46,417 nucleotides of DNA from NCBI GenBank assembly GCA_958296015.1, contig CATQIH010000037.1:1-46417 (forward strand), in the 5' to 3' direction. Source of the stretch: Cyclobacteriaceae bacterium (GTDB lineage Bacteria; Bacteroidota; Bacteroidia; Cytophagales; Cyclobacteriaceae). The notes below the pieces were generated by a model, which saw only the letters and a program-made list of their open reading frames with translations, had not been told where the DNA came from and did not search any database. Shown piece by piece: positions 18,801 to 27,594 of this stretch (positions within the stretch are counted from its first letter, which is position 1; each line of letters opens with the position of its first letter). Both the position numbers and the translations under genes were made by a program.

Positions 18801-18832
18801 CAAATGTAAAGGCTTTTTGTTTTTTACCAAAA
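18801..18832 (-). promoter_or_regulatory. Consensus Bacteroidota promoter of the SRP RNA
   Basis: Read on the minus strand: TTTTG (18832-18828), a 19-nt spacer, then TACATTTG (18808-18801). This matches the TTTG-N19-TAnnTTTG promoter of the housekeeping sigma factor in this phylum at every fixed position. It puts the transcription start close to 18794-18796, which is where the RNA folding also places the 5' end. Confidence 0.75.
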
Positions 18833-18890
18833 GAAGCTTATCATTTTTTAACTATATGAGTCTCAAAGTAGAGGAAGATTATCAGGCTTC

Positions 18891-18968
18891 TCCGTCAGGC
18901 ACTGGCAGAATCTTTGTTAGGTACTGGCGGACTTCCCGTTAAGCACTGGCGAGGTCTCCGCCAGGCAC
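18891..18968. repeat. Imperfect 22-bp tandem repeat, about 3.5 copies
   Basis: The core RGYACTGGC recurs exactly every 22 bp: ACTGGC starts at 18901, 18923 and 18945, and a partial GGCAC copy falls in register at 18967. Each unit begins with CCGTCAGG-like bases. It lies between the SRP RNA promoter and the end of the murF/alr gene, and has no coding frame. Confidence 0.7.
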
Positions 18969-19042
18969 AGAGCATAAAAATATATGCGTAATCAACCTGA
19001 AAATAGTCTGCGCTCAAAAAATCCAACAGCAGCCTTTCTCCG

Positions 19043-21517
19043 TCATGCATTATCCGTAAAATACACCCGCTTGACTCTCTCACTGATGCCTGTCAGCATT
19101 TCATAGGGGATTGTTCCGATCTTCTCGGCCAACATTTCTACCGACTGTTGTTCTCCGAAGATCGCTACCTCGTCGCCTTCCTGCACGGTGATATTGCTTA
19201 CATCTATCATCGTCATGTCCATACAGATGCTGCCTACCGTGGGTGCCGGTTGTCCGTTGATATACACGGAAGCATTGCCATTGCCAAAGCCACGGTCAAA
19301 GCCATCTGCGTAGCCAATAGCAATGGTGGCTATGCGTATGCCTGCACCTGCTACCCCTCTTCTGCCATAGCCGATGGTTTCGCCCGGTCCGATTTCTTTG
19401 ATCTGCGAGACGACCGTCTTTAGGGTACTGATGTTTTTTAGGGCAGATTTATACCAATGGTTAGGCTCAATACCATACAGCCCGATGCCCAGCCGCACCA
19501 TATCAAAGTGGTATTCCGGGTAGCGGATGATGCCGGCGGAGTTCAGTATATGCCTGAGTGGTGTATACGATAGCTTATCTGCAATTGTGTCACCGGCTTG
19601 CTGGTAGCGTGCTATTTGCTGTCTGGTGAAAGCTTCTTCTTCAGCCACTTCCGAAACCGCCAGATGACTAAAAATACTGGCTATCTGTAGCTGCGGGTTT
19701 GCTGCCAGTACGCTAAGTAAGCCATCGAGCTGCTGTAGTTCAAATCCGAGCCGATGCATGCCCGAGTCTATTTTTATATGAATAGCAGGTACGCCTTCTC
19801 TGCCTTTGGCTTCTTCCAGAAACTGGTGCAGCATACGCAGGCTATAGATTTCGGGTTCCAGGCCATAGGCAAACATTTTATCAAAGCTGCCAGGCGATGG
19901 GTTCAGTACCAAAATAGGGATACGAATGCCATGCTCTCTCAGCGTAACGCCTTCATCTACATACGCCACCGCCAGGTAATCTACCTGATGAAACTGTAGC
20001 AAGTTGGCTATCTCAAAAGCTCCGCCTCCGTACGAAAACGCCTTCACCATCACCATAATGCGTGTGCCTTCCTGCAACTGGCTTTTGTAGAAGTTCAGGT
20101 TGTGCGTGAGCGCATCCAGGTCTATCTCCAGCGTAGTGCTGTGAATCTTCTGTTGCAGGCGCGATACGATCTTCTCAAACTGAAAAGACCTGGCTCCTTT
20201 GATGAGTATGTTCTCATGATTAAATGAATGTATCTCTGCCTGTTTCAAAAATGCCTGGGTGCTGCCAAAATGCTGATGCTCAAAGCTTTGGTCGAAGATC
20301 GTCTTATATTTTCCAATGTGGCTACCTACAGTAATGAGTTTCTGCACGTGCTTGCTGAGCAGCAGTTGCCGCACTTCTTCATACAATACTTCTTCTGGCT
20401 GCCCGGTTTGCAAAATGTCGGACAGGATGACGGTTTGCCGATCTTGCGTCTGCTGCTGCATAAATTCCAATGCCATTTGCAGGCTGAGCAGGTCGTTGCT
20501 GTAGCTATCATCCAGCAGATAACAATGGTGGATGCCCTGCTTCCATTCCATGCGCATGTTGACCGGGCGCAGCAGGTTCAGCCCCTTCTGTATCGAGGCC
20601 ACATCATACCCTGCTACCAGCATATAGGTGATGCAGCAAAGCAGGTTCTCTATGGATATTTCATCCTGAAAAAGCACCTGCAACATAAATTGCTGAACCT
20701 TTGGCTGATACACCAGGTGCAGATACGTACCCTCATCACCGGTCTGCACCTGGAGCAGTTGCAGATCGGCCAAAGGATGCTGCCGGGCAGACCAGGTGAA
20801 CATGGGTGTCTGTGTATACGCTCTCTGCACCGCCTGATCCACCAGCGGATAGTCCCGGCTGTAGAGGATGGTGTGGCACGACTCAAACAGCCTGATCTTT
20901 TCAGCTACTTTTTGCTCCCGGCTTTCAAAGCCCTCATCGTGGGCCGGACCCAGATTGGTGAATATCCCGGTGGTAGGTTGTATCACCGCTGCCAGCTTGT
21001 CCATTTCTCCTGGCTGAGAAATCCCGGCTTCAAAGATGGCGATATCAAAGTTGGAGCGCATGTTCCAGACAGAAAGCGGCACGCCGATCTGTGAGTTGTA
21101 GCTTTTAGGATTCCTGATGACCTGCTGATAGGGCGACAACAACTGCGCAAGCCATTCTTTCACGATGGTCTTGCCATTGCTGCCTGTGATGCCCACCACC
21201 GGATACGCAAACTGACTGCGGTGTGCTGCCGCGATTGTTTGCAATGCCTGCACCGTATCTGCAACCAGCAGCATATTTGTATCGGCATAAACATTCTGAG
21301 GCACATGCTGTACAATGAACTGGCGTACGCCGCTGGCATACAGATCATGGATAAAAAGATGTCCATCATGGCGTACACCAGGGATGGCAAAGAAGACCGA
21401 ACCTGCATTGAAAATACCTTTGCGGCTGTCGGTGAGCAGGTGATGCGTCGGCTGGGAAGGGTTGTTTAGCTCAATTACTTCTCCACCAGTGATGTTGATG
21501 ATATCTTCAAAATGCAT
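19043..21517 (-). CDS. murF/alr: Bifunctional UDP-MurNAc-tripeptide:D-Ala-D-Ala ligase / alanine racemase
   Basis: An 824-residue fusion that supplies both the racemisation of L-Ala to D-Ala and the ATP-dependent joining of D-Ala-D-Ala to the cell-wall precursor. Residues 1-455 are MurF-like, with the P-loop GITGSNGKTIVKEW (109-122), FEAGISQPGEMDKL and the C-terminal LDDSYSNDLLS block. Residues 458-824 are a PLP fold III alanine racemase: LEIDLDALTHNL, the PLP lysine K492 in VMVKAFSYGGG, KIDSGMHRLGF, and the second catalytic Tyr717 in TIGYGRRG followed by AIGYADGFDRG. The fusion is known across Bacteroidota. It starts 24 nt after csaA, so they share a transcript. Confidence 0.95.
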   Translation of the reverse strand: MHFEDIINITGGEVIELNNPSQPTHHLLTDSRKGIFNAGSVFFAIPGVRHDGHLFIHDLYASGVRQFIVQHVPQNVYADTNMLLVADTVQALQTIAAAHRSQFAYPVVGITGSNGKTIVKEWLAQLLSPYQQVIRNPKSYNSQIGVPLSVWNMRSNFDIAIFEAGISQPGEMDKLAAVIQPTTGIFTNLGPAHDEGFESREQKVAEKIRLFESCHTILYSRDYPLVDQAVQRAYTQTPMFTWSARQHPLADLQLLQVQTGDEGTYLHLVYQPKVQQFMLQVLFQDEISIENLLCCITYMLVAGYDVASIQKGLNLLRPVNMRMEWKQGIHHCYLLDDSYSNDLLSLQMALEFMQQQTQDRQTVILSDILQTGQPEEVLYEEVRQLLLSKHVQKLITVGSHIGKYKTIFDQSFEHQHFGSTQAFLKQAEIHSFNHENILIKGARSFQFEKIVSRLQQKIHSTTLEIDLDALTHNLNFYKSQLQEGTRIMVMVKAFSYGGGAFEIANLLQFHQVDYLAVAYVDEGVTLREHGIRIPILVLNPSPGSFDKMFAYGLEPEIYSLRMLHQFLEEAKGREGVPAIHIKIDSGMHRLGFELQQLDGLLSVLAANPQLQIASIFSHLAVSEVAEEEAFTRQQIARYQQAGDTIADKLSYTPLRHILNSAGIIRYPEYHFDMVRLGIGLYGIEPNHWYKSALKNISTLKTVVSQIKEIGPGETIGYGRRGVAGAGIRIATIAIGYADGFDRGFGNGNASVYINGQPAPTVGSICMDMTMIDVSNITVQEGDEVAIFGEQQSVEMLAEKIGTIPYEMLTGISERVKRVYFTDNA

Positions 21518-21541
21518 AGTACGAAGTTAATGAATTTGAGA

Positions 21542-21874
21542 TTAGCAAAGCTTGCTGCCGTTGGGCACAGGCTGCTCCACCGAGGCCAAGATAGTATGCC
21601 CTGCTGCATCCGGAAAGCCTGTCACCAGGATTTCTGACATGAACGGGCCGATCTGCCTGGGCGGGAAGTTGCAGACGCAGATCACCTGCTTTCCAACCAG
21701 GTTTTCGGGCTGGTAGTGATGAATGATCTGCGCACTGGACTTTTTGATACCCAGTGTTCCCAGGTCTACCCAGAGTTTATACGCAGGCTTACGGGCTTCT
21801 GCAAATACTTCGGCCTGCCGGATGGTGCCTACTCTTATATCTACTTTTTCAAAATCTTCCCAGGAAATGCTCAT
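21542..21874 (-). CDS. csaA: CsaA-like tRNA-binding domain protein
   Basis: A 110-residue stand-alone tRNA-binding (OB-fold) domain of the CsaA type. [14 protein letters not shown] (about 11-24) opens the fold, followed by [38 protein letters not shown] and the C-terminal SEILVTGF and PVPNGSKL. CsaA proteins bind tRNA or nascent chains, and a chaperone role has been proposed in Bacillus; the actual role here is open. The length equals the family norm. It is the first gene of the csaA-murF/alr transcript. Confidence 0.9.
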   Translation of the reverse strand: MSISWEDFEKVDIRVGTIRQAEVFAEARKPAYKLWVDLGTLGIKKSSAQIIHHYQPENLVGKQVICVCNFPPRQIGPFMSEILVTGFPDAAGHTILASVEQPVPNGSKLC

Positions 21875-21933
21875 ATATATGGTGCTTTGTGATTTTATAG
21901 GACACTAAAAGGATGCCTGATGGCTCTTGGCTG

Positions 21934-21941
21934 CAAAACTA
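21934..21941 (-). promoter_or_regulatory. Candidate -7 element for csaA-murF/alr
   Basis: TAGTTTTG on the minus strand fits TAnnTTTG exactly and leaves a leader of about 50 nt before the csaA start. No clear TTG was found at -33. Confidence 0.4.
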
Positions 21942-22025
21942 ATAAAATAAAAGTATTGCTTGTTTTCTTATGGCTGTTCCCTATTTTTGTCAGGTTGATT
22001 GTAACGCCTATGCTATAATCATTTA

Positions 22026-22041
22026 TGTTCGTATCCGAACA
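22026..22041. promoter_or_regulatory. Operator-like inverted repeat upstream of the DUF4097 gene
   Basis: TGTTCG, four bases, CGAACA: a perfect 6-4-6 dyad 138 nt before the plus-strand gene. The shape fits a dimeric regulator site, but there is no supporting T-run or known regulator. Confidence 0.3.
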
Positions 22042-22178
22042 CTATTGTACGTTACTGAACAACTATACATGGCAAGCCCGATTAGCAATCTGCTGACTGA
22101 CAGCATGTTATAGCATTCGGCATATATCTTGTACTTCATAGAACAAAAACTAACACACTCACTAACCAAACACACATC

Positions 22179-23132
22179 ATGAGAACTTTTATGCCTACCT
22201 TGTGCCTATGCCTGGCCATGCTCTTTGCCACCTTTAGCCTGTTTGCCCGCGATAGTTTTGAAGGCAAACCGTACCGTACCGAAAACTTTGTCCTCAAAGA
22301 TGAAGGGAAACTTCAGGTAGAAACCTCCGGCGGCAGCATCGCCGTGCTGGGAGAAGACAGCGACGAGGTGACCGTAGAAATGTTTGTGAAGAAACAGAAT
22401 TCGTGGAAAGACTGGTTTAGTGACGAAGGCGTGGAAGAAGCTTTACAGGATTACACCATAGATATAGAACAGCACGGCAACAAAATCTCTGCCATAGCCA
22501 AAAAGAAAAGAGGCAACTGGGGAAGCAACAGCCTGAGTATTTCGTTCAGAATCACCGTTCCCAACCATGTTTCTACCGACTTGAATACCAGCGGCGGCTC
22601 TATCACCCTGGATAATGTAGTAGGCGAACAAGCAGTAAACACCAGCGGTGGCAGCCTTGATTTCAGCAACATCAGCGGTAACACGGTAGCCCACACTTCC
22701 GGCGGCAGCATCACGATCAATGATTTTGATGGTGAACTGGATGCTAACACCAGTGGCGGCTCCATCCGGCTGGGCAACAGCACCGGCGAACTCAACGTGC
22801 ATACTTCCGGCGGCAGCATCGTGATGGACGGCATCACCGGTAGCGTAGAGGCCACCACCAGCGGCGGCAGCATCCGGGCCGACATTGAGAACCTGGGCGA
22901 CTACCTCACCCTACACACCAGTGGCGGCTCCATCAATGCCGTTGTGCCACAGGGCATGGGGCTGGACATTGAACTGTCGGGCAACAAAGTAAACACGCAC
23001 CTTTCTAACTTCTCCGGTGAAACCAAGAAAGACTACATCAAAGGAACCCTCAACGGTGGCGGCACCCCCGTTAAGATGAGCACCTCTGGCGGCTCTGTCA
23101 ACCTGGATTACCGTGCGCAGGCATCAAACTAA
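22179..23132 (+). CDS. DUF4097-type secreted beta-repeat protein
   Basis: A 317-residue exported protein. The signal peptide MRTFMPTLCLCLAMLFATFSLFA is followed by charged sequence and then by about ten short repeats centred on TSGGSI, TSGGSL or TSGGSV, spaced mostly 16-18 residues apart (about 50-310). This is the pattern of the DUF4097 putative-adhesin family, predicted to fold as a right-handed beta-solenoid in which each TSGGS turn stacks on the next. Its partner is unknown. It could be periplasmic or surface-located; there is no lipobox and no sorting domain. The repeat codons vary (ACCAGCGGCGGC, ACTTCCGGCGGC), which shows the repeats are not recent copies. A terminator follows at 23174. 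Confidence 0.85.
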   Translation: MRTFMPTLCLCLAMLFATFSLFARDSFEGKPYRTENFVLKDEGKLQVETSGGSIAVLGEDSDEVTVEMFVKKQNSWKDWFSDEGVEEALQDYTIDIEQHGNKISAIAKKKRGNWGSNSLSISFRITVPNHVSTDLNTSGGSITLDNVVGEQAVNTSGGSLDFSNISGNTVAHTSGGSITINDFDGELDANTSGGSIRLGNSTGELNVHTSGGSIVMDGITGSVEATTSGGSIRADIENLGDYLTLHTSGGSINAVVPQGMGLDIELSGNKVNTHLSNFSGETKKDYIKGTLNGGGTPVKMSTSGGSVNLDYRAQASN

Positions 23133-23173
23133 TTCAGGAACATACATTAGAAAGCATTTATTGGCTAACAGAG

Positions 23174-23204
23174 AGCGGCATCTTCTACAGGTGTCGCTTT
23201 TTTT
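23174..23204 (+). terminator. Rho-independent terminator after the DUF4097 gene
   Basis: AGCGGCATC pairs with GGTGTCGCT (9 bp including two G-T wobbles) around a 7-nt loop, followed by seven Ts. It lies 41 nt after the stop codon. Confidence 0.75.
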
Positions 23205-23273
23205 ATAGGAACGCAGCCTTGCCAGCTATCCCAGCTTGAGGCTTGCAGCTAAAATCAACTACGTAACATCCCC

Positions 23274-24296
23274 ATGCCTACATACCTTCAAGTCCATCAC
23301 CTCTCCTACACCCATCCGGAAAACCAGCACTATACCCTACAAAACATCCACCTTACGCTGAATCAGGGCAGCATCCTGGCCGTGGTGGGTGAAAGCGGGT
23401 CGGGAAAGTCTACTTTGCTGCAACTGATTGCCGGTTTGCTGGATGCGCAGGAAGGGGAAATCCTGCTGGAAGGGGAAAGAGTGAAAGGTCCGGCACAGCA
23501 ATTGGTGGCTGGCCATCCGGATGTTAAGGTGATCTTTCAGCACTTCAATCTTTCTCCCAAGATCAATGTGTATCAGAATATTGCCTACCAACTTAGGGCG
23601 TATACGGCTGAGTACCGGGCAGCAAGAACGCTCGACATGCTGCGCCTCTGCAAGCTGGAAGGCAAAGAGCAGCTACTGCCCTACCAGCTTTCCGGTGGCG
23701 AGAAGCAGCGGCTGGCCATTGCCCGCGCCCTGGCCGAAGAACCACGCCTGCTATTGCTCGATGAACCCTTCAGCAACATAGATACCATGCTGAAAGCACA
23801 ACTGAAGCAAGACCTGGTGGATATCATCAAAGAAAGCAGCACTACGGCTATTATCGTATCGCATGATATGGGCGACTCTCTCTCTGTGGCCGACCGGATA
23901 GCCATCTTACAGCAGGGCAAACTCATGCAGCAGGATACCCCAGAAGCTATTTACACCCATCCTGCTACGCCCTACGTAGCCCAGCTTTTTGGCCGCTGCA
24001 ACTTTCTGGATACAAAGCAATGCAAGAATCTGTTTGCCATAGATATTCCCAAAGAACATACCGCAGGCATCAGGGCAGAGCACGTAGCGGTCAGTGATCA
24101 GCCAGTGGCCCACACCCGAGAAGGGCAAACCGTTAGAAGACATTTTCTGGGAGCGTATGATGAGCTTTTCATCAAAACAGGCAACACTACGCTCATTGCC
24201 AACACCTATCACCGGATGGCCGATAAAGGCGACACGGTATATATTTCAGTGGATGAGCAGCATGTGATGGTGTTTGACAACGTTGATGAGGCATAA
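23274..24296 (+). CDS. ABC transporter ATPase with C-terminal TOBE-like domain (orphan)
   Basis: A 340-residue ABC ATPase resembling the iron(III), polyamine or sulfate import ATPases. Walker A is VGESGSGKSTLL (38-49), the Q-loop IFQHFNLSPKINVYQNI, the signature LSGGEKQRLAIARAL (about 138-152), Walker B LLLLDEPFSN and the H-loop VSHDMGD. Residues 260-335 form a small beta domain of the TOBE type, used in this class for regulation or assembly. No permease or binding protein is next to it, so the substrate cannot be inferred from neighbours. The N-terminus MPTYLQVHHLSYTHP supports the chosen ATG. Confidence 0.88.
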   Translation: MPTYLQVHHLSYTHPENQHYTLQNIHLTLNQGSILAVVGESGSGKSTLLQLIAGLLDAQEGEILLEGERVKGPAQQLVAGHPDVKVIFQHFNLSPKINVYQNIAYQLRAYTAEYRAARTLDMLRLCKLEGKEQLLPYQLSGGEKQRLAIARALAEEPRLLLLDEPFSNIDTMLKAQLKQDLVDIIKESSTTAIIVSHDMGDSLSVADRIAILQQGKLMQQDTPEAIYTHPATPYVAQLFGRCNFLDTKQCKNLFAIDIPKEHTAGIRAEHVAVSDQPVAHTREGQTVRRHFLGAYDELFIKTGNTTLIANTYHRMADKGDTVYISVDEQHVMVFDNVDEA

Positions 24297-24507
24297 TTTG
24301 AATATGTTCTTCATGCCGCTATGAGATTTGTTGTTACCATCTTTGCCCATTATCCAAATGCTCCATCTACGTCTCTTACTTACGTTACTGATACATATTT
24401 TGAATTTCTATAGTCGGCATGGTTCATCTAATACGTATGATGATTCTTGTCAAAACAGGCAAGCGTACCCATTTTTCCAGGGCACGACGATGGTTTCTCT
24501 ATGACCG

Positions 24508-26754
24508 TTAGCTCCTGTCTCTCACCTTACCAATGATCGGAGACCGCTCAAATGGGGCATTTTCGTCAAACAGCTTGCGCAGGGTAGCCATTGTTCTTGT
24601 TTTCTTGCAGCCCAGGGCTTCCATCACGCGGATCATCTTGGGATTGAAGTCGCCGATCCAGGTGACGATATAGTTTCTGTAGGGGAAATCCGGGTTGTGC
24701 TTGGCTTCCTCGATCAAGTGTTCGAAGAACATGCCTTCGATGCCGCGCATCTGGTATCTTTGCTTGATACCGAAGGCCACACCGTAGCAGTTCTCCATCT
24801 TGGTCGTCTTCTGGTAATACAAAAACTTGAGCTTACCCAACAGGCTCATGTTGCCGCCTACTTTCTTAAACAGTTCGTTGATATTGGGCAGCGCGATCAT
24901 GAAAGCCGCAGGTTCTCCCCGGTGGTACATAAACAGGATCAGCCGTTCGTCCAGCACAGCCTTGATCTGCTTGAGCTGCGCCATCGCCTGCGCCTCTGTC
25001 ATGGGCTTGAAATTGTCGTGCGTCTGCCAGGCATCGTTGTAGATCGACATAAAGTCTTTGGCAATCTCATGCGCCTTACTTTTTACAAAGGTTTTCAGTT
25101 CATAACCACCCTGTTCGCGCAGCCGGTCGGCACGACGCTGGAATACCTCTGGTAGCACATCGTGGAACGAGCGGTTGAAGATATACTGATGGAAGTAAGG
25201 CTGGAAACCGTAGTGTTCAAACAGCGGCACATAGTATGGCGGGTTGTAATTCTGTCCGTAATAGGGTGGCAGGCTGAAGTTTTCGGTGATCAGTCCCCAG
25301 AACTTGTTGTTTTCTCCAAAGTTGACCGGTCCGTCCATCGCTTCCATGTCCCTGTCTTGCAACCAGGTTTTGCACTGGTCAAACAAGGCACTGGCGGCTT
25401 CCTGGTCGTTGATACACTCGAAGAAGCCCATACCGCCAGTGGGCTGTTTGAAGGCATGGGCTTTTCGTTCGTTGATGAAGGCTGCCACCCGTCCTACCAC
25501 TTTTTCGCTGGCATCGCGCATGATCCAGCGGCAGGCATCGCCGTGGGTGAAGAACGTATTGGCCTTTGGGCTGAACACCGCTTCCACATCCTGGCGCACG
25601 TAGGGAATCCAGTTCGGATCGTCATTATATAGCTCAAAAGGCAACTGATGAAAGGCATGGATAGCCTCTTTGGTGTGTACTTCTTCCAGCGTATAGCCGG
25701 AAGTGGTGATGGTGATATACGGTTTGTGAGGACGCACAAGGGATGCGCCGGAAGGTTTGCTACTATCTGCCAGGTAACCATTATCTCTGAACCACTCGAA
25801 GCACTCTTTGATGGCGGTATCGATAGGCGTTTGTGGCATATCAAGCACTCTTACGGCCTTCTGCGGACTGAAATAGTGACCATCACAAGAGACTTTTGCC
25901 ATCTTGTAGGTCACGTTGGGTGCTTTGCCCGTTAGGTAGGCGATACCGGAACTGATCGCTCCAAAGGCTTTCACGGCTATATCAGGTAGCGGGATGCGCG
26001 GTGGTTTGCGGCCTACAATCCGGGCTGTTTTGGCAAACATCTCCTGGTAAGTCAAATTCTCATGTCCGGCAATATAACACTGCCCTATGCTACCTTTGTG
26101 CAGTGCGTTGACTGCTGCCGTGGCAACATCACGTACATACACATAGTTTTTCCCACCCGATGGGTAGCCGGGCACCTTGCCTTCATAAATACCCAGCACC
26201 ATCCGACCGGAGCTTGGCTTGGAGTCGCCAGGTCCGATCATAAACGTTGGGTTAATGACAATAGCAGGGAAACCATGCTGTGCCACAGCGGTAAGTACCA
26301 GTTGTTGTGCCCGGTATTTAGTTTCCATATAACCCATACCATACTGCTCAAAATTGGGGGGTGACTGTTCTGTGCCGGGGTTTTGGCGGGTGCCAAAGCC
26401 CAGTGCGTTGGCTGTGCTGACATACACCATGCGCTGAACACCGGCTTTTGTGGCAGCTTCAATGATGTTGCGCGTACCCTGCACATTGGCTGCCACATAG
26501 GTAGGCGAACGGTCGGGCCACTGGCTGGTATCGGCTGCCGCATGGATCACCGCATCGCAGCCACTGGTTCCCTCTATCATCTTTTCAGCATCGGTAATAT
26601 CTCCGTAGAAATGTTCTATCCGGTCGGTTTCTACAAAGTCGGGCAACTGCTCCGCGTGCCGGAAGAGGCCCTTTACGGTATGCCCCTGCCGCAGTAGTAC
26701 ATAAGCGATATTGCTACCCAGCAGCCCGCTGGTACCTGTCAAAAATACTTTCAT
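24508..26754 (-). CDS. Fusion of an NAD(P)-dependent epimerase/dehydratase and a GNAT-like acyltransferase domain
   Basis: A 748-residue two-part protein. Residues 1-335 are an extended short-chain dehydrogenase: nucleotide loop GTSGLLGSN (7-15), VIHAAADTSQW, VYVSTANALG, the Y-xxx-K of MGYMETKYRAQQL, and NPTFMIGPGD. It resembles dihydroflavonol-reductase or HpnA-like SDRs. Residues 345-748 resemble the large GNAT-related YghO-like proteins that usually occur alone in Bacteroidota: FHQLPFELYNDDPNWIPY, FFECINDQEAASALFD, DGPVNFGENNKFWGL, YHRGEPAAFM and a C-terminal acyl-CoA-type fold (MEALGCKKTRTMATLRKLF). A joint role in lipid or cell-envelope precursor synthesis is possible, but no substrate is visible. 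It is monocistronic. Confidence 0.8.
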   Translation of the reverse strand: MKVFLTGTSGLLGSNIAYVLLRQGHTVKGLFRHAEQLPDFVETDRIEHFYGDITDAEKMIEGTSGCDAVIHAAADTSQWPDRSPTYVAANVQGTRNIIEAATKAGVQRMVYVSTANALGFGTRQNPGTEQSPPNFEQYGMGYMETKYRAQQLVLTAVAQHGFPAIVINPTFMIGPGDSKPSSGRMVLGIYEGKVPGYPSGGKNYVYVRDVATAAVNALHKGSIGQCYIAGHENLTYQEMFAKTARIVGRKPPRIPLPDIAVKAFGAISSGIAYLTGKAPNVTYKMAKVSCDGHYFSPQKAVRVLDMPQTPIDTAIKECFEWFRDNGYLADSSKPSGASLVRPHKPYITITTSGYTLEEVHTKEAIHAFHQLPFELYNDDPNWIPYVRQDVEAVFSPKANTFFTHGDACRWIMRDASEKVVGRVAAFINERKAHAFKQPTGGMGFFECINDQEAASALFDQCKTWLQDRDMEAMDGPVNFGENNKFWGLITENFSLPPYYGQNYNPPYYVPLFEHYGFQPYFHQYIFNRSFHDVLPEVFQRRADRLREQGGYELKTFVKSKAHEIAKDFMSIYNDAWQTHDNFKPMTEAQAMAQLKQIKAVLDERLILFMYHRGEPAAFMIALPNINELFKKVGGNMSLLGKLKFLYYQKTTKMENCYGVAFGIKQRYQMRGIEGMFFEHLIEEAKHNPDFPYRNYIVTWIGDFNPKMIRVMEALGCKKTRTMATLRKLFDENAPFERSPIIGKVRDRS

Positions 26755-27255
26755 AGCTTAGTATTGGTCGTGTAAACATCAATGTGTGCAAAGCTATGGA
26801 AAAGTGGGTGTCCTATCTAACTACTTTTGTATAATTTAGATAAACGCTTTGAACACCATATGACCCAGGGGCCAAAATGAAGAATTAGTAAATCTCAATA
26901 TCACTTCCATGTATCATCCTGCATTTACCGGCAAAAAAGCCTTTTAGAACTCATAATTAGCCCACTAGGTCGTATTCCATGCGGGGCATTGAAAATGCCC
27001 TATAAGATGAAGAACGCATGGATATGCGCTCAAGCTGGATAATTTCGGAAGTATACTTAAGATAGCTTTGATATTTTACTTCCACAAGCTTTTGACAAGC
27101 ATAGAGTACTCAATCTTTAGGGAATTACTTGGGGAAAATACGCTGGTAATCTGCAAACTCGTCTTGAAGACGAGCGTTTTCAGTACTATCGATTTCTCTT
27201 AGCTCTTCATGAAGTAGTTCCGAAGGCAAACATTACCGCTAGGTCACGTTCAGAA
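26755..27255. other. Left edge of the accessory island, with repeat copies and a coding remnant
   Basis: This 501-nt spacer holds one full copy of the dispersed repeat (26963-27038) and a partial head copy (27231-27251). On the minus strand, 27229-27125 reads as 34 open codons (LPSELLHEELREIDSTENAR, then 14 more and a stop) with no good start codon, so it is probably the tail of a decayed gene. A perfect 8-1-8 palindrome, CTCGTCTT-G-AAGACGAG, lies inside it near 27160. Confidence 0.45.
26963..27038 (+). repeat. Dispersed repeat, copy 1 (single 14-bp unit)
   Basis: A CCATGCGGGGCATT unit (26977-26990) is followed by 48 bases that match those after the seven-unit array at 31212-31259 with only four differences (AAAATGCCC, TAAGATGAAGAACGCAT, ATATGCGCTCAAGCTGG are shared). 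The weaker head CACTAGGTCGTATT also aligns. GGGCATT and AATGCCC pair into a small hairpin, and GCAT..ATGC makes a second one. A partial third head sits at 27231-27251. Confidence 0.8.
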
Positions 27256-27594
27256 CTAATTTTTCAATCTTTGTATATCTTCTTTAAGTACAGGTATATC
27301 TTTGATTAGAATCCTCCATAGTGTGGTTGGGTCTATTGAATCGTAGGCATGGACAATCATATTTCTCAACCCAACAATATGTTTAGCACTTGAAATCTCA
27401 ACTTCTGGGTTAATTTTTAATATTTTTCCTACTGCCTCTCCTATGATCATGAGATCTCTTTCAGTGGCTCTCACTGCCATAAAATTCTCACTAAATTGTT
27501 TATAATCCCTAGAGTGAATTTCGATTATTTTATCTAATTCAGTAATTACTGACTCAATATCCAGTAAATATTTTAGAAGTTCGTTAGGCTGCAT
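27256..27594 (-). CDS. hepT: HepT-like HEPN RNase toxin
   Basis: A 112-residue HEPN-domain protein (DUF86/HepT). It is the toxin of a type VII toxin-antitoxin pair that cuts RNA when not modified. It is all-helical, with the RX4HXY motif at R77-NMIV-H82-A-Y84, which is both the RNase site and the tyrosine that MntA-type antitoxins AMPylate in studied systems. ERDLMIIGEAVGKI (about 45-58) is the conserved central helix. Its start overlaps the end of mntA by 11 nt, the usual arrangement. All key residues are present, so it looks active. Confidence 0.92.
   Translation of the reverse strand: MQPNELLKYLLDIESVITELDKIIEIHSRDYKQFSENFMAVRATERDLMIIGEAVGKILKINPEVEISSAKHIVGLRNMIVHAYDSIDPTTLWRILIKDIPVLKEDIQRLKN

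Larger units (their letters stand above)
21875..22178. other. Divergent intergenic region
   Basis: This 304-nt spacer contains a -7 match on the minus strand (TAGTTTTG, bases 21934-21941, 60 nt before csaA) and an inverted repeat at 22026-22041. No gene is visible. Confidence 0.5.

Noticed and set aside
18745-18942. 65-codon plus-strand frame
   Set aside because: Lies antisense over the SRP RNA and runs into the 22-bp repeat.
20228-21094. 288-codon open frame on the plus strand
   Set aside because: Entirely antisense to the murF part of a clear fusion gene; the protein has no family resemblance and low complexity typical of a shadow frame.
24697-25632. Two long plus-strand frames
   Set aside because: Antisense to the GNAT part of the SDR-GNAT gene; no recognisable protein.
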